From Auxenochlorella pyrenoidosa (taxonomy: Eukaryota; Chlorophyta; Trebouxiophyceae; Chlorellales; Chlorellaceae), in assembly GCA_001430745.1 (NCBI GenBank), contig KQ482042.1, positions 2,775,124 to 2,793,281 of the forward strand: a stretch of 18,158 bases of DNA, in the 5' to 3' direction. The notes under the pieces were generated by a model. That model saw only the letters and a list, made by a program, of their open reading frames with translations, did no database searches and was not told the origin of the DNA. A program made the position numbers and the translations under genes. Positions within the stretch are counted from its first letter, which is position 1. Each line of letters begins with the position of its first letter. Below are positions 1-12,167 of this stretch, in pieces.

Positions 1-2913
<2,913 letters not shown>

Positions 2914-3139
2914 ATGCCGGCTCACGTTCTCCCACCCTGCGCTCTTGCTGCAATGCCAGGCTTGACATATCATGCATCTGGTTTGCGTCCAGCATCGCCT
3001 TGGCCAACCAGAAGCAGCGCCCCATCAGCTCTCAGTAGCGGCGGGAGGAGCAGTGGCCACGCCGCAAGCTGCACCACCCGGGCAGGTCCCAGCAGCAGGC
3101 AGCACCGCAGACACCTAAGCACTGCTGCCACCGGGTCAC

Positions 3140-3189
<50 letters not shown>

Positions 3190-4117
3190 GATGGCATGTT
3201 GGACAGCAGGCAGCAGCGGCGCAGCAAGAGCGGCCTGCGGCGGGAGGACCTGCCCTTTTTCATCGCCCGCTCCGACCTCACCTGGGCGCAGCCCTGGCGC
3301 TTCCAGCAGGCAGCCTCCCTGGCAGAGCTGCGCCTGCGGTCTCAGGGCCTGGCGGCGCTGGATGATGCGGCGGCGGCAGCAGAGGGCCGGACTGCCGAGG
3401 CCTCCTTTGTGGTGCAGCTACCTAGCGGGCTGGGCGCGTTGGTGGTCACCGGCAGCGTGCAGGCGGCGGTGCCCCTGCGCTGCGAGTTTTGCGGGGAGGC
3501 ATTCGAGACAGCGGTGGCGGAGCGATTTGATGGTGAGGCCCTGCAATGGGGGTGCACTGCCGGGCCTTGTGCTGGTGCAGCCCCCGCCTGCATGTCGAGC
3601 TGCAGGGCAGCACTTGAAATGTTCTCGACTGTCGGTGGACCCGTCGGGCTGGTGGTGAGCCGCTACGGCAAGCAAGCGACAGCGCCAGTTCCCTGAGTCC
3701 CAAGTGCTGCCGGGGCGCTGTTCAGGCAGTACCGCAAGCGCTGCATCACCCCCTGTCCTGCCTGCCCCCGGCCCCGCCGCAGGCGTGATCCACTTTGAGG
3801 GCGCCTCGGCTGCGCTGGCCGACGCGGCGGCACGGGGCGGGGACGCGTCAGAGGCGCTTGCCGCCAACGAGCTGGTGTTTGGGGCGGAGGCCAACCTGGT
3901 GGACATCACCCCTCTCATCTGCGACGCCATCCTGGCCTCGCTGCCCACTGTGTGCCTCTGCGGCGGCGCAAGCTGCCGGCAGCATGCCGGGCGGCAGGTG
4001 GTGTGGTCGTCGTCGCCGGCAGCGGGCACCGGCGGCAGCGCGGCTGCTTCGCCGTTTGCCAAGCTGCTGGGCAATGCGGGCACGCAGACAAAGAAGAAGA
4101 AGGGCAAGGGAAAATAG
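2914..4117 (+). CDS. DUF177 / YceD-like plastid rRNA accumulation protein
   Basis: Two exons, 2914-3532 and 3783-4117, join through a phase-1 GT-AG intron (G|GTGAGG ... CCGCAG) to give 317 residues. After a Ser/Arg/Ala-rich N-terminus typical of a plastid transit peptide and a run of 16 serines (residues 77-92), the DUF177 fold begins near LPFFIAR (113 onward). It shows the family's Cys pair (RCEFCGEAF, C190 and C193), an acidic stretch, then DITPLICDAILASLP followed by VCLCG (C264, C266) and a basic tail ending KKKKGKGK. In plants and bacteria this family is needed for 23S rRNA accumulation, here presumably in the chloroplast. The start is the first in-frame ATG; Met14 at 2953 is an alternative. 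Family call is fairly secure, targeting is inferred. Confidence 0.82.
3142..3189 (+). repeat. AGC trinucleotide microsatellite encoding poly-serine
   Basis: Fifteen perfect AGC codons followed by AGT encode 16 serines between the presumed transit peptide and the DUF177 domain. A pure run like this is prone to length change by slippage. Confidence 0.95.
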
Positions 4118-4670
4118 GGCCTGTTGCCGTTGCCTGTGCTTCTCGCTGAGTCCCGACTGAGTCCCGACGTACTTTTGCAAATTTGAGCGTTTGTGAGGCA
4201 TTGTTAAGTTTTAAGTCCAGCGGATAAAATAGGCTGGTCTGCAGCGCTGAAGGAGCATGGCGGGCCCTCACTGCCAGCTCCCATGCGGGCGGCGCAGGCG
4301 CTGGCGCCTTACCAGGGCAACAGCCCAGGTGACCAAAACGGCTCATCCAGCCCTACGTAAAATTCATCCACATACTTTCCAATCAGTAGCAGGATCGTGA
4401 GACGCCGAGAAAAGATGCAGGGTTCTGCGCCATCTGCAAAGCGCCCCGCCTGCTGCCCTGCCTGCATTTTTCGAACGGTTTGTACTGCTCGATCAACGCA
4501 GCTAGCTCCCCTCACCTGGATAGCAGGGATAATAGCGGGCCTGCGCACCGGCGTGCGATCAGTGCCCGACACACGGAAAGCGGCGGGCTTCCCTGCCCAT
4601 CAGCAGCAGTAGCAGAGAAGCCGATCACCTTCCACGGCTGGTCAGAGAGAGAGCTCCTCTCAGCTCAAAC
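4118..4670. other. Intergenic region: DUF177 3' UTR and promoter of the EGF membrane protein gene
   Basis: The genes on both sides run in the same direction. No exon-like coding sequence is recognisable on either strand. The first part is AT-richer and contains a short tandem repeat (4146-4167); I see no exact TGTAA poly(A) signal. An AT-rich GATAAAATAG stretch lies near 4221. The last part, to the ATG at 4671, should be the 5' leader of the next gene. Confidence 0.55.
4146..4167. repeat. Tandem duplication of an 11-base unit
   Basis: The unit CTGAGTCCCGA occurs twice head to tail, 28 bases after the DUF177 stop codon, so it lies in the likely 3' UTR. No function is evident. Confidence 0.9.
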
Positions 4671-7600
4671 ATGCAGAGCGGTCGCTGCGGCCGTCCGCTG
4701 CTCGCGCCTGCCGCTGCTCTGCTGCTGGTGGCATGCAGCTTGGGCTTCGCCACAGCTGCTATCGATGAACCTTGTCATGGCCACGGCAGCCTGGATGACC
4801 AGGGTCTCTGCGTTTGCAACAACTCCTTCCCACAGCCCGGCGCTTCTGGCTGGACAGGTTAGCGGGCCTGCAACATGGTGAGCCTGTCCTCTGATGCCAA
4901 GCTTGCTGCGCCCGCTTCTTTCACATGCGGCCCACCCCTCGAGTCGCAGGTCCCGAGTGCCTGCTTCCAGTGTATGGTGGCACTGCTGACGGCTCCGACA
5001 TGGCGGCTGCCTGCAAAGCCAGCGGCTGCGCCACGCTGCAGCCCAGCGGCTGGGTCTGCTTTGCGGTGGCTGCACCCTTCAAGTGAGGCGACCCAAGGAT
5101 GCGCGAGTTGGGGTGGGGCAAGATTGGGATGCTTCTGGATAAACAAATGACGTCTCAGGCACTGCACAAAGCCGGCTGTTGCTTCTGCCAGCTCCCAGCG
5201 TTCTTCATCAGCTGCAGAAGCCCCTATCTTCTGGCCAATCCTGCCCCCCACCCCACCCCTCGCCAACCCTCCCCACCATGTTTGCCTGCAGCGACTCTTC
5301 CTGGAACTTTCTTACGGTGTTGGTCAATCGAACTTCTACTGATGAGAAGGGGGACCCAGACCTCTTTGGTGCGCTGCCCGCGGGCGGGCTGTGCTCTGGT
5401 GCTGCTGCAATTGGGCGCAGCAGCTGCAGCGCCTTAACTGGCACTGGGCTCCCCTCTGCTGCCCTGCCGGCCCATCGGCCAACCTCTCAGGCTGCCCGCA
5501 GGGTGTCCACATGGCGAGATTGTCGCCGGGACGCCTGCCCCCTTGAGCAAACTGCCGAACACGCGGGTGGGCCGCTTCCCTGCCCTGGCATGCAGGCATG
5601 TGGGCGGGCGGGGAGCGCGGCGCGGTGCCCAACACCACCGCCCGCGGCTACGACTTCCAGGTGCGCCCCGCCGGGCGCAAGACCCATGGCCCAGCCTGTC
5701 TTTTTGGGGGGGGATTGTGGCACACTCCCCTTTCTCCTAGTTCTCTTCCCTGAGGTTTCCCGGCACCTGCCTCGGGCACTGTGCTCATTGGTCGTTGCTG
5801 CCATACGACGCCCTGCCTGCCCACCCCCGCCCGCCGCTGGTCTGACCCCGGAGCAGGACACCTCCTCCAGCCTGCACCCCACCATCGTCAAGATGGTGCG
5901 CAAGTCGGAGTTTGCGGCGGCAGGCGGCGCCCCGGCGTACCACGGCGCGTACCTCTGCGTCCGCAGGTGGGAGGCCACCCTGCTGCTGCCTGCTGGGCTC
6001 ACCTCCCGCAGATGAGCAGCCGGAGGCTGTACTGGCATGTGGGTACGGTGCATGCAGCCAGTATCGGAGCGAGTGCGTCCCAGCGCATGGCCCAGCTGAG
6101 ACCCCTGGCTCGACAGCCTGCGGCCCCCCCTCCCACCTCCCCCGTGCGCGCAGCTACGGCGGGTCTGAGCTGCTGGAGTTTGCGCTGCACGCCACCCTGA
6201 CACCCTGCCCCGCCAGCTACGACGACGCCGGCGCGCCGCTGCAGTGCAGCACCCGGCGCGACGCCCCGGACGAGCAGCGCCGCTACTCTGGCTGCAGCGC
6301 GGCGGGGGAGTGCGAGTGCACGGGGGCGTATGCCAAGCCGGTGCCCGAGGTCTTCCCAGGTGGGCGCAGTGAGACGCGTCAGTCCTCCTGTTTGGGTTGT
6401 GGCACGCGACCCACATCACGCTGGATCTTCGGCTGCCCTTCAGCCTGTGCTGCCCACCCCGTTCTATTCGGATTGGGATTACACCAGCAGAAATCGCCAG
6501 GCAGTGCACCGGGCTCCCTCTCGGCCCCGTTGCCGTTCACGTGCTCCGGCCCGGCCCCTCGCATCCAGCCTCCCTGCCCGCCTGGGTGCCCTGCCTGCAG
6601 GCCTGGGCTACGAGGACTGCAGCACCCCCACCATCAACATCACCGCCGACCAGCTGCCCACCAACGGCACGTTCCAGCTGGAGCACGAGGCGGTGCAGCC
6701 CAGCAGGCAGGCAGCGGCCAGACGAGGCGGGGCGAGGGGTGCTCGACTGGTGACCTAGGCAGAGCAAGCGGCGGGGCGGCCACCTCCACAGGGTGGAGTT
6801 GGCTGCGGCTGGGTGGCGCTGCCTGGGTCGGCATCCCCATTGTACCTGCCCTTGCTTGCATCGTGGCGACCCCCCAGGACTGGGCCGTGGGGGCGCCTGC
6901 CCGGCTGCCCACCTGGCTGTACTGCCTGGCGCCCTACTGCAGGTGGCGGCAGTACGCCTTCCTGGTGGGCGAGGGCGACGCCGAGGTGGCGGTGAACGTG
7001 CAGCTGGAGGACACCAACTCCACCGGGAGCGTGGACCTGTACCTCAAGCCCGAGCAGCCCGCGGGTGGGGGGCAGCCGGGGGTCTGGCGCGAGGAGGGGG
7101 TCGCTGCCAGTGGAGAAGGCAAGGGCTTGTCGGTGCGGCAAGCCCCCAGCTTGTGACGCCGACTGACTCGGCGGGGCAAACCTCCCACCCAGCGACCCGC
7201 CCCGCCCTTTTCCTGCGGCCACACATGCCCACCCCTCTCATCCACCCACCCAGCCTCCCAGCCTCTTATTCCACTCGTCCCGGTCCTCCGACCCCCCCAC
7301 CCCCCCATCCCATCAGGCTGGGGCCCGCGGCAGTACGACCTGCGGCCCAGGTGGAACGCCGCCACCCGCGACAGCTCCCTGCAGGTGGCCCTGCGCCCAG
7401 ACATGAGCCAGTGGCGCGCCGGCGTGTGGTTTGCGGGCGTGGTGAGCGCAGCAGCCGATGGGTTGGGGGCAGGCGGCTGCTGCGTGGGTGGCTGCGCCCT
7501 GCCAGCGGCGTCATACTGCTTGGGGGAGTGGGGTGGCGGCTTTTGACACCCTGGCAGGCGCGGCAGGCTGGGCGACCGCACACATTGAGGCCCGCCAGCT

Positions 7601-10443
7601 GGCCCGCCCTCCCTAAGCACCCGCCGACCAGTGGCAGCCCCACAGCATAGCCCTGCTCGTCCTGCCGCGCTGGCCTTGCAAAGCTTGCGGTGCCCGCCCC
7701 GCTGGCCGCCCCAGGTGGGCGCCGACGCCCCCGTCAACTTCACCATCACCCTCTCCAAGTACGAGTGCCCCGGCAACTGCTCCTCCCACGGCGCCTGCGT
7801 TCCTGCAACCAACAACTCGACGCGCAAGGTGCGCGAATAGGCGGCTGTGCCTGCTGCGTTGGCTGGCACCACCCCCAGCCGAGGCTGGCCCTAGCCCCGG
7901 GCGCCCTGCTGCGCTGGTCATGAGCACCAGGGCTTCTGCCTGCAGTGCGGTTGCCGGGCTGCGCTGCAGGGAGCCTCAGCACCCTGCCGGGCCCCCGGCG
8001 TGCCGCAGGAGTGCGCCTGCGAGGAGGGCTTTGGGGGGGCCGACTGCTCAAAGGCCACGCGGGCGCTCGAGTACGGGCAGGCGGTCAACCAGTCGGCGGT
8101 GCCCTTTGAGCTCCTCTACTTCAGCCTGCCCAAGCCGACAGGTGGGACCAAGCGCCCGCCGGGCGGTGCAAGGGCGTGGCCTGGCGCATGAACTGGCGTC
8201 CCCAGCGCCGTCGCGCTGCCAGCGCCATGGCTTGCTTGGGCCTGGGTGGCGATGGTCGCCCCGATGGTCAACAGCACAGCCGCCGCTGGCCTTCCCCCAT
8301 GCAGGGCCGCCATGCCCCGGCCATGCTGCCCTCCCCCCTCCCCCCCCCCACACCCCGCAGACGCCATGCTGGCCGGCAACGTGGAGCTGGTGGTGCAGGC
8401 ATCCTACACCGCCGGCACCTTCACGCACTGGCTGGAGGCGCACCCCTCCGTGCTGCTGGGCAAGGCGAGCATGTTGGGGGGCGGACGGGGCCATGCACGC
8501 AGAGGGCTGCCAACACTGTGCAGTTGACCAGGCCGCGGTCCATCGGCTGGCTCTCGGCATTCTGTGTTGCTCGGCAGTTTAGCGGTCGGACCGTGCAGCG
8601 CTTCAAGGTACTTGGCCAGGGATGCACCCCTGGTGCCTGTGGGCCCAGCGCCCCAACCAGAGAGGTTGGGCAACTGGCCCAACTTTTGAGGGTGGCCCGC
8701 CTCCTTTGCCCCGCTCTTTCATGCATCCGCCTGCAGGCAAACGGCACAGCCTACCCCTCGCCCACCTCCTTTGCCCACAAGCTCTCCCTGGACACCCCCG
8801 ACAATGTGTACAACCTGAGCCTCTGCCCCAGCCAAGGTTGGAGGGCTGCACAGCTGCACAGCACAACCGCGCTGCCTGGCTTAGGAGCGCCCGATTGCAG
8901 CCCTGCAGCCATGCGCTCTGGCAGCAGCAGCATGTCGCCCTGCTCAGGCATTCATTTCGTGTCCTGGGAAAGGGTGGATGCTGCGGCGCACTGCAGCGGC
9001 GTGACTGGTCCTGTGCCTGCGCCCCCGCCCGCCTGGCCTCCCACCCCTGCTGCCGCAGTGCGCAGCGGCGAGTGGCTGCTGGCTGTGTACAACCCGCTGC
9101 CCACCACGCCGCTGGGCTTCTCGCTGACGGTGCACAAGCTCGGGCGCTGCCTGCACAACTGCAGCGGGCACGGCAGGTGGGCCAGGCGGTGCAGCTGGGG
9201 CCGGCAGGTGGTGGAGCCGTGCCGTAGGATACCGCACAACAGCACACTTTCCAAAAGCGCCTTGACATGCTGTCAAGGCACCAGGGGTTGGTGGGCCGCA
9301 GCATGGCATGCAAGCCCCGGCCCAGCTGCGCCTTGCTGCAGCTTGCATGCCTTGCCCCAGGCCGCCCCGCCCTCTTCCCCCCCCCGGCACCGCAGCTGCA
9401 CCTCTGACGGGGTGTGCGAGTGCGAGGCCAGCTGGTCTGGCGGCGACTGCTCCGTGTCGCTGAACGCCACCTGCCTGGCGGGGTCGCGGCGTGGCGTGCC
9501 GCGCCCAGAGGGCCACGGCACCTGCTGGCAAGAGTGCCGCTGCGACGATGCTGGGAAGGAATGCGGGTGCGCCGTGAAGGGAGTTGGTGGGCGAGCTGAG
9601 GCATCGCACCAGTGCGGTGCACTCGTCAGCAGACAGGAGTGCATGGCGCCTGCGCCACTGCTGCCCCTTCCCTGTGTTGAACCCCTGTCCACCGCCCAGT
9701 GGTGGCTCTTGCTGCCGCCCCCACTGCACACTGCACCCTTGCCTCCTCACTTGATCCCTGACCCACACACGATACGCCGCGCCCTCCCCGCAGCTTCTCC
9801 GCCGTCTGCGCGGACTTTGGGTGCGACCCCGGCTTCCGACGAAAGGCCAACGCCACCCAATGCGTGCAGGATGAGTGCACAAAGGTGAGTGCGCGGCTGA
9901 CACAGCCAGGCATGAAGCCTGGCTGCAGGTGGCCCTCCCCAGGCCGAGGGCCGCCAGCACCGCTGCCTCCAGGAGGCTCCAACCAGCCATGCAGCTGCGC
10001 CCTGGCTGCCATCCTGGCACTCTTTGGCGCACACCTGAAACAATTTGCCCTCCAGGCTGGCCGCTCTGCACCCCTGACGTGAGGGAGGCGCACCACCTGC
10101 CAGCTGACCCTGCGCGCTCCCCTTCCACCCACCCCCTGCACAGGACGACTTTAGCCACACCGCAGACGCCGTCTGCCTGAAGAACTGCACCTGCCCCAGC
10201 GACGGCAGCGCGTGCACCCTGGCCAAAGACTGCAGCATCCGGATCGACATCTCGGGCGGCAGCGGCGGGCGCGGCGGCATCAGCGGCGGCAAGCTCTTCT
10301 TCTGGATGGTCTTTGCCATGCTGCTGGGCGGCGTGGCGGCGCTGGGCTACGTGCACTGGTATGGCGTACCCCACTGGCTTCCCATCCGGGACAGGGGCTA
10401 CGGCGCTGCCCTCTACAACGAGATGAGCGAGCACGGCATCTGA
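4671..10443 (+). CDS. Secreted single-pass membrane protein with EGF-like modules and beta-sandwich-like repeats
   Basis: Exons: 4671-4857, 4950-5082, 5292-5398, 5596-5660, 5857-5966, 6154-6359, 6601-6706, 6943-7064, 7317-7441, 7715-7828, 8009-8141, 8361-8464, 8737-8836, 9059-9176, 9396-9566, 9794-9884, 10144-10443; all phases join, giving 763 residues. A signal peptide (about 1-30) precedes EGF1 (about 35-65, completed across intron 1 as GWTGPEC), a degenerate Cys-rich EGF2 (about 240-278), EGF3 (404-438, CPGNCSSHGAC...CACEEGFGGADC) and EGF4 (568-595, CSGHGSCTSDGVCEC). Between them lie segments such as DPDLFGALPAGG, WRQYAFLVGEGDAEV and GEWLLAVYNPLP that resemble PPC-type beta-sandwiches. A Cys-rich stalk, one membrane helix (715-736, KLFFWMVFAMLLGG onward) and a 27-residue cytosolic tail with YNEM (YxxPhi-like) follow. 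More than a dozen N-glycosylation sequons occur. Likely a cell-surface adhesion or receptor-like protein; I cannot assign a family. Least certain: intron 3 donor, the GC donors of introns 7 and 12, and a possible extra exon at 8578-8607. Confidence 0.82.
6707..6942 (+). other. Probable GC-AG intron 7 of the EGF membrane protein gene
   Basis: The acceptor CTGCAG|G before TGG CGG CAG TAC needs a phase-2 donor. Only AGC AG|GCAGGC supplies one and yields EAVQPSR-WRQYAFLV. A GT alternative exists: donor GCG|GTGCAG with an earlier CCCCCAG acceptor at about 6878 also stays in frame and would insert a DWAVGAPARL... segment. Confidence 0.6.
8465..8736 (+). other. Probable GC-AG intron 12 of the EGF membrane protein gene
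   Basis: The exon ends GGC AAG and the intron opens GCGAGC, the same hexamer as KRR1 intron 5. The acceptor is CTGCAG before GCA AAC GGC. No usable in-phase GT follows the coding part of this exon. A possible small exon lies within the intron (8578-8607). Confidence 0.7.
8578..8607 (+). other. Possible 30-base microexon inside intron 12 of the EGF gene
   Basis: The stretch is preceded by a pyrimidine-rich acceptor (TCTGTGTTGCTCGGCAG) and followed by AAG|GTACTT. It is phase 0 on both sides and would add ten residues (FSGRTVQRFK) without a stop. It is not included in the main model because the protein reads well without it. Confidence 0.35.
9260..9278. repeat. Short perfect hairpin in intron 15 of the EGF gene
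   Basis: The arms CCTTGACA and TGTCAAGG (8 bases each) flank a 3-base loop. It lies about 85 bases after the donor of intron 15. Confidence 0.75.
9305..9351. repeat. Inverted repeat with 11-base arms in intron 15 of the EGF gene
   Basis: The arms GGCATGCAAGC (9305-9315) and GCTTGCATGCC (9341-9351) are perfectly complementary. A smaller inner pair (AGCTGC / GCAGCT, 9324-9342) could extend the fold. It ends 44 bases before the exon at 9396. Confidence 0.8.
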
Positions 10444-10717
10444 CGCTCGTGGCTGTGATCCAGAAGGCCCGCCTCCGCTTTGACTGGCCCATGCCTGCTC
10501 CCTGTGCCGCCCCTCTTTCACGGCTTGCTACTAGTCAGCGTTGCGTAGCAGAGAGTGAAGTGCTGCTTTTATGCTCGACAGGTATGTGCCTTCAGGCAAG
10601 AGCTGTCAAGATGCCGGTTGTTTAAGACGTCCAATTTTGCTCTAATGGTACACGTGCAAGTTACAGCAAGGGTGCATCAGTTTTGTGTGCAGCAGCAGGC
10701 CTTGCGCGCTGCGTGCG
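10444..10717. other. Convergent intergenic region with both 3' UTRs
   Basis: The EGF gene (plus) and the TXNDC9-like gene (minus) end here, 274 bases apart. No coding exon is visible. A TGTAA signal for the minus-strand gene is present at 10661-10665; no TGTAA is seen for the plus-strand gene, so its transcript may end by another signal or overlap its neighbour. Confidence 0.7.
10661..10665 (-). terminator. TGTAA poly(A) signal for the TXNDC9-like gene
   Basis: The plus strand reads TTACA, so the minus strand carries TGTAA, the standard chlorophyte polyadenylation signal. It lies about 53 bases past the stop codon. Confidence 0.6.
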
Positions 10718-11993
10718 TCAGTCAGACTCTGCGTCGCTGCCAGAGCCGCACCCCCCACCCGAGTACACTGAGCGTATATGCTGGTGCGGGTACCGCCGCC
10801 CACACACCTCGCAGGGCTGCTGCCACTCCTCCGCCTCCTCCTCCTCCTCTTCGCTGGTACTTGCCCCATCGTCCGGCGCCGCCGCTGGCCCGCTTGCTTG
10901 TGCTGCCGCCACCGCTGCCGCGCTGCTGCCGCCGGGCGCTGCTGCCAGCACGCACAGCTGTCGCAGCCACTTGTCCACGGCCTCCTCCTGTATGCAATCG
11001 GGGGCGCCAAAGCGGTCCAGCCCTGCTGCGCCCACCAGGCTGCCCTTTCGGAAGCACAGCAAGCCTGCAGGCCGTGCAGGGTGAGACCATGGTCGTGCGC
11101 AGAGACTTCGCGCCTTGGGATGTGGGGCAGGAATGGATGGGCAAGCAGCCAGCAGGCAGGCAGCGGCGCACAAGGCAGCAGGGTGGGCGAAGCACAGCCT
11201 TCCACAGCTGTTTCCTCAAACCAAGAGATGCTAAATCCTTACCCGGCCCAGGCGGCATACGCAGGCGCAGGTGCAGCGTGCTGGCTGGCCTGATGGCCGC
11301 CCGCACAAAGCGCGTGCCCAGGAATCGGTGCGCCAGGCTGGCCAGGTGTTCATCCAGCTCATCATCCAGCGGGGACCCGCTCAGCGCCAGGTGGCAGACC
11401 AGCGGCCCGGCGCAGCCCTCGGCCTCGCGCAGCAGCCGGCCCTCTGGCACATGCTGCACCGCGCCATGCCCCGCCGCCTGCAGCTGGGCCCTCTGGCGCG
11501 CCGCTACCTGAAGCTCACGCATTCGCGCATCGCGCAGTTGTGCTGCACACAGGAATCCGCGGCAGGTGCCAGCAGTGCTGATCAAGAGGGCCCATTTTGA
11601 TGCACATGGCCCAACCTGCCAGAAGGCCGGCGGCCACGCCCCAGGGCGTGTCACCTTCTCGCTGTGCACGTCTTGGCCAAATCCCAGCATTGCCTGCGCC
11701 CATCTCTGCTCACCAATCAGCTCGTCATCCTCGCTGCCGCTGTCCAGGTCGCTGGCTAAGTCTGCATCTGCTGTTTGTGGGGGCACAGCCCCGAGTACCC
11801 GCTCCACCGCACGCAACCGCTCCTTGCTGGGGTCGTGCAGGCTCAGCTGCGCTTTCAGGCGCGCCACCATTGCAGCCTGCTCCAGGTCCCGCTGGCAGCA
11901 GGCCTCCAGGGTGGGGTCACGAGCAGCGGCAGCGCAAGCATCTGCCTCGGCCTGGAAGTCCAGGGCCTCCTGCGGGCAGCAGGAATCGGCCAT
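10718..11993 (-). CDS. TXNDC9 / phosducin-like 3 type thioredoxin-fold protein
   Basis: Exons 11993-11714, 11542-11243 and 11064-10718 join through two phase-1 introns (G|GTGAGC and G|GTAAGG donors) to give 308 residues. The start is the ATG at 11993, not the upstream TTG of the same open frame. After an acidic helical N-terminus comes the family hallmark: DDELIAQLRDARMRELQ, a basic coiled segment, GHGAVQHVPEGRLLRE, then a thioredoxin-like fold (PLVCHL, residues 141-145; HLASLAHRFLGTRFV; LLCFRKG). The CxxC redox pair is absent, as in TXNDC9 relatives, which modulate the chaperonin CCT and tubulin/actin folding. The usual GFxDLGGxDDF element is weak (DRFGAPDCIQEEAV). An added acidic linker (SEEEEEEAEE) leads to CEVCGRRYPHQH (C278, C281, H287, H289), which looks metal-binding. 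Subfamily assignment is by recalled similarity. Confidence 0.82.
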
Positions 11994-12167
11994 ATTGACC
12001 GATCGCAACAGCTGTGCGATATCGGGGAGCGCAGGAGAGAGCTAGCAAGTTCCCATGCCGGGCAGCAGGCCAAGCAGCAGTGGCTCTTTGTTTTGAGAGA
12101 TGGGTGCACTCACTCTGCTTCCACCCTTCGACCACTTCGTTTCGGGGGCCAGTATCAACCAGGAAAC
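11994..12167. promoter_or_regulatory. Divergent promoter region between the TXNDC9-like and RSZ genes
   Basis: Only 174 bases separate the two opposed start codons, so both core promoters and leaders must lie here unless leaders start inside a neighbour. No clear TATA box is visible. The RSZ start sits in a good context (AAACATGG). Confidence 0.6.

Noticed and set aside
8176..9888. Open frame of 570 codons on the plus strand
   Set aside because: It is several real exons of the EGF gene plus unspliced introns; EGF cysteine spacing is only restored after splicing.
8944..10521. Open frame of 525 codons on the minus strand
   Set aside because: It is antisense to conserved EGF and transmembrane exons of the plus-strand gene and has no recognisable domain.
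11641..11713. Continuation of TXNDC9-like exon 1 to the GT after SEK (phase 0)
   Set aside because: That donor gives the wrong phase for the next exon. The strong G|GTGAGC donor at 11713 restores DDELIAQLRDARMREL, which fits the family.
11994..12008. Longer N-terminus of the TXNDC9-like protein
   Set aside because: The extension starts at a TTG; the ATG at 11993 is the first plausible start.
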